The notes: generated by a model not told the origin, from the letters alone. A stretch of DNA of 49,345 nt from Gemmatimonadota bacterium (GCA_016871915.1 VHBP01000012.1:1-49345), one strand, 5' to 3'; shown: positions 26,647 through 37,280, numbered from the stretch's first letter. Translations and numbers: made by a program.

Positions 26647-29426
26647 ATGTCCTGGCGTCCCCTGGTCCGGAGCTGTGCGCTCCTCGTGCTCTCTGCACTC
26701 CCGCTCGCCGCACAGTCGCGGCTGACCTCGCCCAAGGAGTACTTCGGGCATGAGATTGGCGCGGATTACGTCCTCCCGAACTACACCAAGTTCCTCGCGT
26801 ACTGGGAGACCTTGGCACGGCAGTCGGATCGGATGGAGCTCGACACCATCGGGAAGACGGCGGAGGGACGCCCGCAGGTGATGGCGATCGTCTCGAGCCC
26901 GGAGAACCTTCGCAACCAGGAGCGCTATCGCCGGATCGCTGAGCGGTTGGCGCGCGCCGAGGGGGTGAGCGAGGCCGAGGCGCGGCAGCTCGCGAAGGAG
27001 GGGAAGGGGATCGTCTGGATCGATGGTGGGTTGCATGCCACCGAGGTGCTCGGCGCGCAGCAGCTGATCGAGACCAACTGGCAACTCGTCTCGGGGACGG
27101 ATGAGGAGACGCAGCGCTTCCTCAACGACCTGATCATTGTGATGGTCCATGCCAATCCCGATGGGATGGAGCTCGTCAGCGATTGGTATATGCGGGAGAG
27201 CGATCCCAAGAAGCGGGGGATGAACATCCCACGCCTCTATCAGAAGTACATCGGGCATGACAACAACCGCGATTTCTATCTCGCGGCGCAGCCCGAATCC
27301 GAGAACATGAACCGGATGCTCTACTCGGCCTGGTATCCGCAGGTGATGTACAACCATCACCAGACGGGCCCGGCGGGGACGGTGATGTTCGCGCCCCCCT
27401 TCCGTGATCCGATGAATTACAACATCCACCCGTTGATCAAGACGGGGCTCGATGTGGTGGGTGGGGCGATGCACAACCGCTTCATCGTCGAGGAGAAGGG
27501 CGGGGTGGTGATGCGTTCGGGCGCCGGGTACTCCACCTGGTGGAACGGCGGGCTCCGCACCACGGTCTACTTCCACAACATGATCGGGTTGCTCACCGAG
27601 ACGATTGGTAATCCGACGCCGATGGAGATCCCCTTCATCGCGAACCGCCAGCTCCCGAGCGCCGATCTCCCGATGCCGGTGAAGCCTGGCGTCTGGAAGT
27701 TCCGGCAGTCGATCGACTACTCGGTCACCGCGAACAAGGCGGTGCTTGATGTGGTCTCGCGCAACCGCGAGCACTTCCTCTTCAACATCTGGAAGATGGG
27801 GAACGATCGGATCCAGCAGGGGAATCGCGACAGCTGGACGATCTGGCCGAAGCGTGTGGATGCGGCGCAAGCGCGGATCGCGGCGGAGAACCGCGGCCGC
27901 GCGACCGCCGGTGGTGATGATGCGATGGCCTTCCTCGGCGGGATGGCGGCGGCGGGACAGTCGCGGACCGGTGCGGGGGCGCAGGCGCTGATGGGGGTGC
28001 TCAACGATCCCGCTCTGCGAGATCCGCGCGCGTACATCCTCTCCTCTGATCAGCCCGACTTCCCGACGGTGGTGAAGTTGATCGTCGCGTTGCAGAAGGC
28101 CGGCATCGATGTCCATCGTGCGACCGGGCCGATTGCCGCGGGCGGCACACGCTATCCGGCAGGCTCCTATGTGGTGAAGACGGGCCAAGCTTTCGGCGCG
28201 CACGTGCTCGACATGTTCGAGCCACAGGATCACCCGAACGACTTCCGTATCCCCGGTGGGGCGCCGACGCCGCCGTACGACAACGCGGGGTGGACCCTCG
28301 CGATGCAGATGGGGGTCGAGTTCGTGCGCAGTATGGACGAGGTCACCGGTCCGATGGAGAAGATCGCGCCGACCGCGCGTGTGACGCCCGCAGCTGGTAC
28401 CGTCGCCGCGGGGAGCGTCTGGTCGCTCTCGCCGGCGTACAACGACGCCTTCATCGTCGTGAATCGCCTCCTCAAGTCGGGGAGCCAGGTCTCGCGGAAG
28501 GCCGATGGCACCTGGATCATCCCGAACACTGCGACGAGCAAGGGGATCGTCGAACGCGCCGCGCGCGAGCTCGGGCTCTCCTTCGGGGCGGCGAGCACCA
28601 GCGGTGCGACCACCGTCAAGCCGATGCGGATCGCCCTGTGGGATCGCTACGGCGGTTCGATGCCCTCTGGGTGGACGCGCTGGCTGCTCGAGCAGTACGA
28701 GTTCCCCTTCGAGGTGGTCTATCCGCAGCAGCTCGATGCGGGGAACCTCAACGCGAAGTATGACGTGCTCCTCTTCGTCGACGGCGCGATCCCGGCGATG
28801 CGCGCCGCTGGCGCCGGTGGTCGCGGCGACTTCATGGGGGGCGCGGGAGGGCCCGATACGACCGCGTTGCCGGCGGAATTCCGTCGGATGGTGGGGAGCA
28901 TCACTGCCGAGCGGACGATCCCGCAGCTGAAGCGCTTCGCGGAGGCGGGCGGGACGATCATCACGATCGGGGCTCGACGAACCTTGCCGCGCACTTGGGG
29001 CTCCCGATGAGCAATCATCTGGTGGAGCGCACGCCGGAAGGGGCGGATCGCCCGCTGGGGAACGCGAAGTTCTACGTGCCGGGTTCGCTCCTCGAGGTCG
29101 CTGTGGATAGCACCGCGCCTGGCACGCTCGGGATGGGACGCCGGGCGATCGTGATGTTCGACAACAGCCCGGTTTTCCGCCTCGCCCCTGATGCGGCGGC
29201 GCGTGGCGTGCGGCCGCTCGTCTGGTTCGACACCGTCTCGCCGCTCAAGAGCGGGTGGGCCTGGGGTCAGAACTATCTCGAGGGTGGGGTCGCGGCGGCG
29301 GATGCGCAGGTCGGCCGCGGGATGGTACGCCTCATCGGCCCCGAGGCGCTCTTCCGCGCGCAGCCGCACGGGACCTTCAAGCTCGTCTTCAACGGATTGA
29401 TCGGGACGACCCGCGCGGGCATGTGA
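26647..29426 (+). pseudogene. Secreted M14-family zinc carboxypeptidase, one -1 frameshift near the 3' end
   Basis: The start ATG 26647 has GGAG 7 nt upstream and begins a signal peptide (ending P-L-A-A-Q). Zinc and catalytic residues are intact: H-A-T-E (about residue 130), N-H-H-Q-T-G (about 237), L-T-E-T-I-G (about 318). The first frame stops at 29010. Coding resumes in the -1 frame at about 28974, reading S-T-N-L-A-A-H-L-G-L-P and ending at 29426, which gives about 926 residues in total. The break is at a GGGG run (28969-28972), so one lost G (or neighbouring C) restores the gene. It is related to the M14 protein at 2717-5485. The downstream membrane gene overlaps the stop (ATGTGA), which suggests the full frame is the functional one. 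Confidence 0.85.
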
Positions 29427-29821
29427 TCGCGCTCGTCGTCGGACTGCTCGGCATCGTCGGGGCGTACGTCGGGGTCCTCCTGGGCCTCACGTCGCCCCTC
29501 GTGCCGTTGGGGATGGCGCTCGGCACCACCGCGGTGCTCGGTGGGATCGCGCAGCTCGCGATCGTCCGTGCGGGGCGTGAGACCCCGGCGCTCGCCCGTA
29601 CGGTGCGGTGGGTCTTCGGGGGGATGGCGGTCGGGTTCGTCGTCGTGCTGCTGTTGCCGGCGCCGGTTGCTGGTGGGCCGCTGCTCTTTGGGTTGCCGCG
29701 CGTCACGGCGATCCTCCTGCTTGTGGTCGGTGCGATGCCGTTGGTGGTGCTCCCGATCGCCTACGCGCGCGCCTTCGACGCCGAGGTGATCCCACCGACG
29801 GAGCGCCGTCCCGATGCGTGA
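29423..29821 (+). CDS. Small integral membrane protein upstream of a symporter
   Basis: A GTG start at 29423 overlaps the end of the peptidase gene (ATGTGA). The 132-residue product has four hydrophobic segments (about residues 2-20, 22-45, 59-80, 88-115) and a short charged tail. I do not recognise the family. It overlaps the following sodium:solute symporter gene by 8 nt, so both are translationally coupled. Some symporters of this class have small partner subunits, and such a role is possible here; that is inference from gene order only. Confidence 0.6.
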   Translation: MIALVVGLLGIVGAYVGVLLGLTSPLVPLGMALGTTAVLGGIAQLAIVRAGRETPALARTVRWVFGGMAVGFVVVLLLPAPVAGGPLLFGLPRVTAILLLVVGAMPLVVLPIAYARAFDAEVIPPTERRPDA

Positions 29822-31274
29822 GGTGGTAGGGCTCGCCTACTTCGCGATCTGTGCGGCGATCGCGGTCTGGGCCACGCGTCGCACCCGCACCGCCGATGAC
29901 TTCTTCGTCGCAGGGCGCGGGGTGGGGCTCGTCCCCTTCGCCATCGCCGCGATGGCCTCCACGCTGAGTGGGTTCGCCTTCATCGGTGGGACGGGGCTCG
30001 TCTATTCCCTGGGGATGACGGCGATCTTTTTGATCCTCCCCGCTGGTGTCACGAACACCCTTGGCGCGTGGGTGCTGGGGAAGCGGATGCATCGGTTGGG
30101 GAGCACGCGAAAGCTGCTCACCGTCCCCGATGCGTTGGCGGCGCGCTATCGCTCCCCCGCGACGCAGGGGCTCAGCGCGGTGGCGATCCTCGCCGGGGTC
30201 GTCGGGTATCTCGCCACGAATGCGCTCGCCTTAGGCGTGGTGATCGATGCGCTCTTCGCGACGGGGCTCGGGCCAGGGATCTGGATCGGTACCGCGGTCA
30301 CCTTGGCGTATTCGGTGAGTGGCGGGATCCTCGCAGGGATCTACACCGATGTCTTCCAGGGGCTCGTGATGGCGATCGCCTCGACGGCGGTCTTCGTCTT
30401 CGCGCTCGATGCCGGCGGCGGGCTCGCGGCGATCACTCGCACGATCGAGGCGGCGGATCCGACGCTACTTGGCCCCTGGGGCGCCCGCGGCGCGATGACC
30501 GCGCTCTCGTTCTTCTTCGTCTTCGCGGTGGGCTCGCTCGGACAGCCGCAGATCGCGCACAAGTACTACATGCTCTGCGATCTCGCGCGCCTCAAGTGGT
30601 ATCCGGTGCTGATGACCGTCGCGATGGTCCTCTCGCAGCTCCTGCTCTTCTCGGTCGGCGTCACGGTGAAGGCGCTCGTCTTGCGTGGGGAGATGCCATC
30701 GCTCGCCTCTCCTGATGAGGCGACCCCGCAGTTCCTCCTCCGCTTCGTCCCGGTCGTCCTCTCCGCTCTCGTCTTCGCCGGGGTGGCCGCCGCGATCATG
30801 AGCACGGTGAACTCGTTCTTGAGCATCGGGGCGGCCGCGCTGACGCATGACCTTCCGCGTGCCTTGGGGCGCGAGCCAGTCCGTCAATTGCTGATCGGGC
30901 GCATCTGGACCGTCGTGATCGCCGTCCTCGCGGCACTGCTCGCGCAACAGGCGGGACTCTTGGTCGCCTTCCTGGGGATCTTGGGCTACGGGCTCTTCGC
31001 CTCGACCCTCGTCCCTGCGCTCGCCATCGGACTCAATTGGACCGGCGCCACGCGCGAAGGGGCCCTCGCCTCGATCGCCACCGGACTCACGCTGACCGTA
31101 GGACTCGAGTGGCTCGTCTGGTCCAAAAAGCTCACGGTCCCCCAAGGGATCACCGTCACGGGGATCACCCTCGTGACCTCACTCCTGGTCTTTCTCTCGG
31201 TGTCATGGCTGACGCGAGATCACGCCGCCGCTCAACTCGACCCCGACGTCCGCGCCATCATGCTAGACAACTAG
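29814..31274 (+). CDS. Sodium:solute symporter (SSS family)
   Basis: A 486-residue inner membrane symporter with about 13 helices. Family features: the early D-D-F-F-V-A-G-R-G (as in PutP and PanF), A-M-A-S-T-L-S-G-F-A-F-I-G in helix 2, and A-A-A-I-M-S-T-V-N-S-F-L-S-I in helix 9 with the Ser/Thr sodium site. The solute cannot be read from the sequence; candidates are amino acids, small acids or sugars. It follows a peptidase operon, so uptake of amino acids or peptides is an attractive guess. Confidence 0.9.
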   Translation: MREVVGLAYFAICAAIAVWATRRTRTADDFFVAGRGVGLVPFAIAAMASTLSGFAFIGGTGLVYSLGMTAIFLILPAGVTNTLGAWVLGKRMHRLGSTRKLLTVPDALAARYRSPATQGLSAVAILAGVVGYLATNALALGVVIDALFATGLGPGIWIGTAVTLAYSVSGGILAGIYTDVFQGLVMAIASTAVFVFALDAGGGLAAITRTIEAADPTLLGPWGARGAMTALSFFFVFAVGSLGQPQIAHKYYMLCDLARLKWYPVLMTVAMVLSQLLLFSVGVTVKALVLRGEMPSLASPDEATPQFLLRFVPVVLSALVFAGVAAAIMSTVNSFLSIGAAALTHDLPRALGREPVRQLLIGRIWTVVIAVLAALLAQQAGLLVAFLGILGYGLFASTLVPALAIGLNWTGATREGALASIATGLTLTVGLEWLVWSKKLTVPQGITVTGITLVTSLLVFLSVSWLTRDHAAAQLDPDVRAIMLDN

Positions 31275-31278
31275 AGCA

Positions 31279-31313
31279 GTGACCTGTCCGCTGACACCTG
31301 TCCCCTGCTACCT
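31279..31313. repeat. Tandem 7-nt repeat between convergent genes
   Basis: Five units read GTGACCT, GTCCGCT, GACACCT, GTCCCCT, GCTACCT on the plus strand (AGGTAGC type on the minus strand). The last unit holds the TAG stop codon of the acyl-CoA dehydrogenase gene (31308-31310). It fills the short space to the convergent symporter gene. Confidence 0.72.
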
Positions 31314-32483
31314 GAGTATCCCCTTCGCGATCGTCTGCAACTGCATGTTGCTCGTCCCCTCGTAGATCGTACCGATCTTCGCATCGCGATAGAACTTCTC
31401 CACCGGATAATCGGTGGTATAGCCGTAGCCACCGAAGAGCTCGACCGCGAGTGAGGTGACCCGCTCGCAGACCTGCGAGGAGTAGAGCTTCGCCATGGCG
31501 CCCACCTGCGCGATGTCGTGTCCCGCATCGCGGAGCCGCGCCGCGTTGTAGACCATCAGGCGTGCCGCCTCGAGCTCCGTCGCCGCCTGCGCGACCTGGA
31601 ACTGGACCCCTTGGAACTCGGCGAGCGGCTTCCCGAACTGCGTCCGCTCCTTGAGATACGCGACCGCCGCATCGAGTGCGCCCTGCGCGTTCCCGATCAT
31701 CTGCGCGCCGATCCCGATCCGCCCTTCGTTCAAGGTCTCGATCGCGATCTTGTATCCCTGACCCACGGGACCCAACACGTCGGCGTCAGGGACGAAGACC
31801 CCGTCGAGGATCAGCTCCGTCGTGCTCGACGCGCGGATCCCGAGCTTGCTCTCCTTCTTCCCGACGGAGAAGCCCTTCGCCTCACGCTCCACCACGAAGG
31901 CGGTGATTCCCTTATAGCCCTTGCTCGGGTCGACCGTCGCGAAGACGATGTACAACCCCGCCTCGGCGCCATTCGTGATCCAGAGCTTCCGCCCGGTGAG
32001 CGACCATCCTCCCTCGACCTTCGTCGCGCGGGTCTGCAGCGCGAAGGCATCGGAGCCACTCCCCGCCTCGGAGAGGGCGTACGCGCCCACCGTGCCCGAG
32101 CAGAGGCGCGGCATCCAGCGCGCGAGTTGCTCCTCGGTACCGGCAGAGAGCAATGGGTGCGCGACGAGCGTGTTCTGCACGTCGACCATGATCGCCGCCG
32201 CAGCGTCAACCTTGCTAATCTCTTCGACGGCAAGCGTCACCATCATCACCGAACCGGCGGCGCCGCCATGTGCCTCGGGGGCCTGGATCCCCATCAACCC
32301 CATCTCGAAGTAGGCGGAGATGAGCGCGGGATCCAGCTTACCCGCCTGTTCCATCGCTTGGACGCGCGGGGCGACCTCGCCGCGCGCGAACTCCGCCACC
32401 GCATCGCGGAAGGCGAGTTCGTCCTCGGAGAGCATGGTCAGCGCGGGGCGGGCGAGTTCGGGAGCGATGGTCGGACGCGACAT
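31308..32483 (-). CDS. Acyl-CoA dehydrogenase
   Basis: A 391-residue FAD enzyme that makes the first oxidation of beta-oxidation or branched-chain amino acid breakdown. Motifs: Y-A-L-S-E-A-G-S-G-S-D and W-I-T-N-G in the FAD/substrate site, R-T-Q-F-G-K-P, and the C-terminal G-T-I-Y-E-G-T-S-N-M-Q whose Glu is the catalytic base. The sequence resembles the short/branched-chain group, but chain length specificity is not determined. No other fatty acid genes are near. The last Arg codon and stop lie in a tandem 7-nt repeat. Confidence 0.92.
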   Translation of the reverse strand: MSRPTIAPELARPALTMLSEDELAFRDAVAEFARGEVAPRVQAMEQAGKLDPALISAYFEMGLMGIQAPEAHGGAAGSVMMVTLAVEEISKVDAAAAIMVDVQNTLVAHPLLSAGTEEQLARWMPRLCSGTVGAYALSEAGSGSDAFALQTRATKVEGGWSLTGRKLWITNGAEAGLYIVFATVDPSKGYKGITAFVVEREAKGFSVGKKESKLGIRASSTTELILDGVFVPDADVLGPVGQGYKIAIETLNEGRIGIGAQMIGNAQGALDAAVAYLKERTQFGKPLAEFQGVQFQVAQAATELEAARLMVYNAARLRDAGHDIAQVGAMAKLYSSQVCERVTSLAVELFGGYGYTTDYPVEKFYRDAKIGTIYEGTSNMQLQTIAKGILR

Positions 32484-32497
32484 CGGACACCACGGTT

Positions 32498-32512
32498 GGG
32501 GGGAAGACCCCC
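32498..32512 (-). terminator. Possible short hairpin after metH
   Basis: G-rich and C-rich arms (GGGGG, AAGA loop, CCCCC on the plus strand) lie between metH and the acyl-CoA dehydrogenase start. The stem has only five to six base pairs and no T tract, so it is weak evidence for transcript termination. Confidence 0.3.
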
Positions 32513-32517
32513 GAAAT

Positions 32518-35500
32518 CTAGCGGCGCACCGGGTCGTAGTTCAGGATGGGTGCGAGCCACCGCTCCGCCGTCGCGAGCTCCATCCCCTTCCGCGCCGCGT
32601 ACGACTCCACCTGGTCCTTCTCGATCTTCCCGACGCCGAAGTACTTCGCCTCAGGATGCCAGAAGTACCACCCCGAGACCGCCGAGGCCGGCAGCATCGC
32701 AAAGCTCTCGGTGAGATGCACGCCGACATTCTTCTCCGCATCGAGCAGATCGAAGAGGGTGCGCTTCTCGGTGTGATCGGGGCAGGCGGGGTACCCCGGG
32801 GCCGGACGGATCCCCTGATACTGCTCGCGGATCAGCGCCTGGTTGTCGAGCGCCTCGTTCGGGGCATAGCCCCAGAGCTCGCGCCGCACCCGCTCGTGCA
32901 TCCGTTCCGCGAACGCCTCGGCGAGACGATCCGCCAGCGCCTTGAGGAGGATCGACGAGTAGTCGTCATGCGCCGCTTCGAAGGCGGCGACCCGTTCGTC
33001 GAGCCCCACGCCGGTGGTGACGACGAAGGCGCCGAGCCAATCGGTGACGCCGGCGCTCTTGGGGGCGACGAAGTCGGCGAGCGCGAGATTCGGGCGCCCA
33101 TCCTTCTTCACCATCTGCTGACGGATCGAGTACACTGTGACGCCGCGACCGGGGAGGATGATGTCCTCCTTCCCGTCGGAGTGCGCTTCGAAGAACCCGA
33201 CCGCCGCACGCGCGGTGAGCCACTTCTCGCTGACGATCTTGTCGAGCATCCCCTGCGCATCACGCCAGAGATTCCGCGCCGCCTCACCCACGACGGGGTC
33301 GTCGAGGATCGCGGGATACGACCCCGCGAGCTCCCAGGTCTGGAAGAACGGGGTCCAGTCGATGCGCGGCACGAGTTCCTCGAGCGGCACATCGTCGAAG
33401 ACGCGCACCCCCTCGAAGCTCGGGCGGGGCGGGGTGACCCCGGCCCATGAGAGGGCGACCTTGTTCGCGCGCGCCTCCTCGAGCCGCTGGCGCGTCGCGT
33501 CGTTCTGCCGCGCGGCCCGCGCCTCGCGCGCCTGTTGATACTCGGTGCGTACCTCCTCCACGAAGTTCTCGCGGAGCCCATCGCTGAGCAGGCTCCCTGC
33601 CACGCCCACGGCGCGGGAGGCGTCGAGCACATGCACCACCGGCGCCGAGTAGTTCGGCGCGATCTTCACCGCCGTATGCACCTTGGAAGTGGTCGCCCCA
33701 CCGATGAGGAGGGGGACGGTCCACTGCTCGCGTTCGAGCTCGCTCGCAAGGAAGGCCATCTCCTCGAGCGAGGGGGTGATCAGCCCGGAGAGGCCGATGA
33801 TGTCCACGTCGTGGGTGCGCGCGGCCTCGAGGATCTTTGCCGCCGGCACCATCACGCCGAGGTCGATCACCTCGAAGTTGTTACACTGGAGCACAACGCC
33901 GACGATGTTCTTCCCGATGTCGTGCACGTCCCCCTTCACGGTGGCGAGGAGCACTTTCCCCTTCGCCTGACGCTCGCCACCTGCTGCGGCCTGTTCGGCC
34001 TCGATGTAAGGGATGAGGTGCGCGACCGCCCGCTTCATCACACGCGCCGACTTCACCACCTGCGGGAGGAACATCTTCCCCGCGCCGAAGAGGTCGCCGA
34101 CGACGTTCATCCCCTGCATCAGCGGCCCTTCGATCACCTCGATCGGGCGATCGTACAGATGCCGCGCCTCCTCGGTGTCCTCCACCGCGAACTCGGCGAT
34201 CCCATGCACCAGCGCATGCGTCAGCCGCTCGTTGACCGGGGCTTCACGCCACGAGAGATCGACCTTCCGCTGCTGCGCCTGGCCCTTCGCGTCGTCGGCG
34301 ACGGCGAGGAGCCGCTCCGTGGCATCGGGGCGTCGCGCGAGGATCACATCCTCGACGCGCTCACGGAGGTCGGCGGGGATGTCCTCGTAGATCACGAGGG
34401 CGCCCGCATTCACGATCCCCATGTCCATTCCCGCCTTCACGGCGTGGTAGAGGAAGGCGGAGTGGATCGCCTCACGCACCGCGTTGTTGCCGCGGAAGGA
34501 GAAGGAGACGTTGCTCACCCCACCGGAGATCCGCGCATGCGGGCAGCTCGCCTTGATCTGCCGCGTCGCCTCGATGAAGGCGAGCGCGTATCGGTCGTGC
34601 TCCTCGATCCCCGTGGCGACGGCGAAGATGTTCGGATCGAAGATGATATCCTGCGGCGGGAAGCCCACGTGCTCCACGAGGAGCGTATAGGCCCGCTGGC
34701 AGATCGTGACCTTCCGCTCGACGGTGTCGGCCTGCCCCTGCTCGTCGAACGCCATCACGATCACCGCGGCGCCGTACCGACGCACGAGCGTCGCCTGCTG
34801 CAGGAAGGCCGCCTCGCCCTCCTTGAGGGAGATCGAGTTCACGATCGACTTCCCCTGCACGCAGCGGAGCCCCGCCTCGATCACCTGCCACTTGGAGGAG
34901 TCGATCATGATCGGGACCTTCGCGATCGCCGGCTCCGTCGCCACGAGGTTCAGGAAGCGCGACATCGCCGCCTCGGCGTCGAGCATCCCCTCGTCGAAGT
35001 TGATGTCGATGACGACGGCCCCCGCCTCCACCTGCTGGCGCGCCACCTCGAGGGCCTGGTCGTAGTGCCCGCCGAGGATGAGGTCGGCGAACTTCTTGGA
35101 TCCGGTGACGTTGGTGCGCTCGCCGACGTTCACGAAGTTCGAGTCGGGGCCGATCACCAGCGGCTCGAGCCCGGAGAGGCGGAGGACCGGGGGTGGCGTC
35201 GGGATCGCACGCGGCGCGATATCACGGACGGCGTTCGCGATCGCGCGGATATGACCGGGGGTCGTCCCGCAGCACCCACCGACGATGTTCACGAGCCCCG
35301 ACTCCGCGAACTCCTTGAGGATCGCCGCGGTGAAGGCCGGGGTCTCGTCGTAGCCCCCCATCTCGTTGGGGAGGCCGGCGTTCGGGTGCACTGAGACGCG
35401 GCAGTCGGCGATGCGCGAGAGCTCCTGCACGTAGGCGCGGAGCTCCTTGGCGCCCAGGGCGCAGTTGAGCCCGACGCTGAAGGGGCGCGCATGCATCACC

Positions 35501-36219
35501 GAGGTCCAGAAGGCCTCGGTGGTCTGCCCGGAGAGCGTGCGCCCGCTCGCATCGGTGATCGTGCCCGAGATCATGACGGGCACGCGGAGCCCGCGGGCGG
35601 CGAAGACCTCCTCGACCGCGAAGAGTGCCGCCTTGGCGTTGAGTGCGTCGAAGATCGTCTCGACGAGGATGATGTCGGCGCCGCCGTCGAGGAGCCCTTC
35701 GGTCGCTTCGACATACGAGGCGACGAGCTCCGTAAAGGTCACGTTGCGCGCGCCGGGGTCATTCACATCGGGAGAGATGCTCGCGGTGCGATTCGTGGGG
35801 CCGAGGACGCCGGCGACCCAGCGCGGGCGTCCGTCCTGTGCCTCGAACTCGTCGCAGAGGCGGCGCGCGAGGGCGGCCCCCTCGACGTTGAGCTCGCGGA
35901 CCAGCTCCTCCATCCCATAGTCTGCCATCGCGATCCGCGTGGCGTTGAAGGTGCTCGTCTCGATGATGTTCGCGCCCGCCTCGAGGTAGGCGCGATGGAT
36001 CCCGCCGATCACATCGGGGCGGGTGAGGATCAGGAGGTCGTTGTTCCCGCGGAGGTCGCGCGGCCAGTCGGCGAAGCGCGCGCCGCGGTAGTCGGCCTCG
36101 GTGAGGCGATGCTGCTGCACCATCGTCCCCATCGCACCATCGATGATGAGGATCCGCTCGCGCGCCTCGTCGTGGAGGCGGGCGTTGCGCGTCTCGCGCG
36201 TGAAGGGGGGCTGGCTCAT
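32518..36219 (-). CDS. metH: Cobalamin-dependent methionine synthase
   Basis: A 1233-residue enzyme that transfers the methyl group from methyltetrahydrofolate to homocysteine. I place the start at 36219 (M-S-Q-P-P-F), overlapping the metF stop by 4 nt. Domains: homocysteine binding (to about 330; zinc Cys in G-L-N-C-A-L-G and G-G-C-C-G-T), pterin binding (about 350-620), B12 binding with [10 protein letters not shown] (about residue 750, the His that replaces the lower ligand), and the SAM reactivation domain ([12 protein letters not shown] near the end). Length equals that of the classical enzyme. Cotranscribed with metF, downstream of a SAM-II riboswitch. Confidence 0.96.
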   Translation of the reverse strand: MSQPPFTRETRNARLHDEARERILIIDGAMGTMVQQHRLTEADYRGARFADWPRDLRGNNDLLILTRPDVIGGIHRAYLEAGANIIETSTFNATRIAMADYGMEELVRELNVEGAALARRLCDEFEAQDGRPRWVAGVLGPTNRTASISPDVNDPGARNVTFTELVASYVEATEGLLDGGADIILVETIFDALNAKAALFAVEEVFAARGLRVPVMISGTITDASGRTLSGQTTEAFWTSVMHARPFSVGLNCALGAKELRAYVQELSRIADCRVSVHPNAGLPNEMGGYDETPAFTAAILKEFAESGLVNIVGGCCGTTPGHIRAIANAVRDIAPRAIPTPPPVLRLSGLEPLVIGPDSNFVNVGERTNVTGSKKFADLILGGHYDQALEVARQQVEAGAVVIDINFDEGMLDAEAAMSRFLNLVATEPAIAKVPIMIDSSKWQVIEAGLRCVQGKSIVNSISLKEGEAAFLQQATLVRRYGAAVIVMAFDEQGQADTVERKVTICQRAYTLLVEHVGFPPQDIIFDPNIFAVATGIEEHDRYALAFIEATRQIKASCPHARISGGVSNVSFSFRGNNAVREAIHSAFLYHAVKAGMDMGIVNAGALVIYEDIPADLRERVEDVILARRPDATERLLAVADDAKGQAQQRKVDLSWREAPVNERLTHALVHGIAEFAVEDTEEARHLYDRPIEVIEGPLMQGMNVVGDLFGAGKMFLPQVVKSARVMKRAVAHLIPYIEAEQAAAGGERQAKGKVLLATVKGDVHDIGKNIVGVVLQCNNFEVIDLGVMVPAAKILEAARTHDVDIIGLSGLITPSLEEMAFLASELEREQWTVPLLIGGATTSKVHTAVKIAPNYSAPVVHVLDASRAVGVAGSLLSDGLRENFVEEVRTEYQQAREARAARQNDATRQRLEEARANKVALSWAGVTPPRPSFEGVRVFDDVPLEELVPRIDWTPFFQTWELAGSYPAILDDPVVGEAARNLWRDAQGMLDKIVSEKWLTARAAVGFFEAHSDGKEDIILPGRGVTVYSIRQQMVKKDGRPNLALADFVAPKSAGVTDWLGAFVVTTGVGLDERVAAFEAAHDDYSSILLKALADRLAEAFAERMHERVRRELWGYAPNEALDNQALIREQYQGIRPAPGYPACPDHTEKRTLFDLLDAEKNVGVHLTESFAMLPASAVSGWYFWHPEAKYFGVGKIEKDQVESYAARKGMELATAERWLAPILNYDPVRR

Positions 36220-37127
36220 CGGGGGGTCACCTCCCCGCGCAGCCCCTCGGCGGGGGTACGCGGATGCGGGCGGAGCCCGAGGATGTGGCATAGGGCGTAC
36301 GCGAGGTCGGCGCGGTTGAGCGTGTAGAAGTGGAACTCCGTCACGCCGGCCTGCGCGAGTTGCTGACACTGTTCCGCAGCGACGGTGGCGGCGATCAGCT
36401 TCCGCGTCTCCGGGTCGCCATCGAGACCGTCGAAGACGCGCGCCACGCTCGCCGGGATCGCGGCCCCGGTGGCTTGCGCGAACTTCCGCGTCTGCGTGAA
36501 GTTCGTGACCGGCATGATCCCCGGGACGATCGGGATCGTGATCCCCGCCTTCCGCACGCGGTCGAGATAGCGGAGGTAGGTCCAGTTGTCGAAGAACATC
36601 TGCGTGATCGCGCGCGTGGCGCCAGCGTCGATCTTGCGCTTGAGGTTGTCGAGGTCGGCCTGCGGGGAGAGTGCCTCGGGGTGCGTCTCGGGGTAGGCGG
36701 CGACGGTGATCTCGAAGTCGTGGCGCCGCTTCAGTCCCTCGACGAGATCCGAGGCGAAGGCATAGCCCTCGGGGTGCGGCGTGTAGGTGCCATCGCCATT
36801 GGGGACATCGCCGCGGAGGGCGACGATGTGCCGCACCCCGACCGCCCAATAGTCATCCGCGACCGCATCGACCTCGGCGCGGGTCGCTCCCACGCAGGTC
36901 AGGTGGGCGGCGGGGACGAGGGAGGTCTCCGTCATCAGGCGGCGCACCGTGTGGTGCGTGCGCTCGCGGGTCGAGCCGCCGGCGCCGTAGGTCACCGAGA
37001 CGAAGCGCGGGTTGAGGGGCGCCAGGCGGGTGATCGAGCGCCAGAGCGTCTCCTCCATCTCCGCCGTCTTGGGCGGGAAGAACTCGAAGGAGACGAGGAA
37101 GGGGACGGGTAAGGCGAGAGAGCTCAC
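36216..37127 (-). CDS. metF: Methylenetetrahydrofolate reductase
   Basis: A 303-residue flavoprotein that makes the methyltetrahydrofolate used by MetH. Typical features: E-F-F-P-P-K near residue 15 (with the catalytic Glu), V-T-Y-G-A-G-G-S-T, and A-L-R-G-D-V-P. The start is a GTG at 37127 with GGAG 6 nt upstream. The stop overlaps the metH start (ATGA). Both genes lie behind a SAM-responsive leader, matching control by methionine or SAM supply. Confidence 0.96.
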   Translation of the reverse strand: MSSLALPVPFLVSFEFFPPKTAEMEETLWRSITRLAPLNPRFVSVTYGAGGSTRERTHHTVRRLMTETSLVPAAHLTCVGATRAEVDAVADDYWAVGVRHIVALRGDVPNGDGTYTPHPEGYAFASDLVEGLKRRHDFEITVAAYPETHPEALSPQADLDNLKRKIDAGATRAITQMFFDNWTYLRYLDRVRKAGITIPIVPGIMPVTNFTQTRKFAQATGAAIPASVARVFDGLDGDPETRKLIAATVAAEQCQQLAQAGVTEFHFYTLNRADLAYALCHILGLRPHPRTPAEGLRGEVTPR

Positions 37128-37150
37128 AGCAGACTCCAGAAAGCACGAAA

Positions 37151-37176
37151 GCCCGAGGCGTCGAGGCGCACCGGGC
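37151..37176 (-). terminator. Hairpin downstream of the SAM-II aptamer (possible expression platform)
   Basis: On the minus strand GCCCGGTGCG and CGCCTCGGGC pair with one mismatch and one wobble around the loop CCTCGA. The hairpin is followed by TTTCGTGCTTTC, a weak T-rich stretch. It lies 24 nt before the metF start and could act as attenuator or influence ribosome access. The mode of control is not decided by the sequence. Confidence 0.5.
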
Positions 37177-37177
37177 T

Positions 37178-37231
37178 GGCGCTTTAGCGGGATGTTTTAC
37201 GTGGCCGCAAGTTGCCTCGAAATCGCCACGG
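37178..37231 (-). promoter_or_regulatory. SAM-II (SAM-alpha) riboswitch aptamer upstream of metF-metH
   Basis: The minus-strand leader has the compact SAM-II pattern: a perfect 6-bp stem (CGTGGC at 37230-37225 with GCCACG at 37205-37200), the conserved GATTT directly after the 5' arm, TTGCGG before the 3' arm, then GTAAAAC and the terminal GCTAAAGCGCC. These parts match the known SAM-II consensus of alphaproteobacterial met genes in order and spacing. It sits about 50 nt before metF, whose product supplies methionine synthesis, so repression by SAM is expected. Identification is by eye; a covariance search with Rfam SAM_alpha (RF00521) would settle it. Confidence 0.82.
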
Positions 37232-37247
37232 AATCGGTTGTGACTAA

Positions 37248-37276
37248 AACCTATCATCCGGATGAACGGATGGCAA
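37248..37276 (-). promoter_or_regulatory. Probable promoter of the metF-metH operon
   Basis: TTGCCA (37276-37271) and TAGGTT (37253-37248) on the minus strand are separated by 17 nt, close to sigma-70 spacing. The predicted transcription start lies about 10 nt before the first stem of the SAM-II aptamer, which fits the geometry of a riboswitch leader. Confidence 0.5.
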
Positions 37277-37280
37277 GGGC

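Noticed and set aside
33535-35394. A 619-residue open frame antisense to metH
   Set aside because: Its composition (His, Arg, Asp, Leu) mirrors the metH codons and no motif is seen.
36220-36849. N-terminal extension of metH by 210 residues
   Set aside because: The extension overlaps metF and has no similarity to MetH; the ATG at 36219 starts the homocysteine domain directly.
37128-37280. Cobalamin riboswitch before metF-metH
   Set aside because: No B12-box pattern is seen; the leader fits SAM-II instead.
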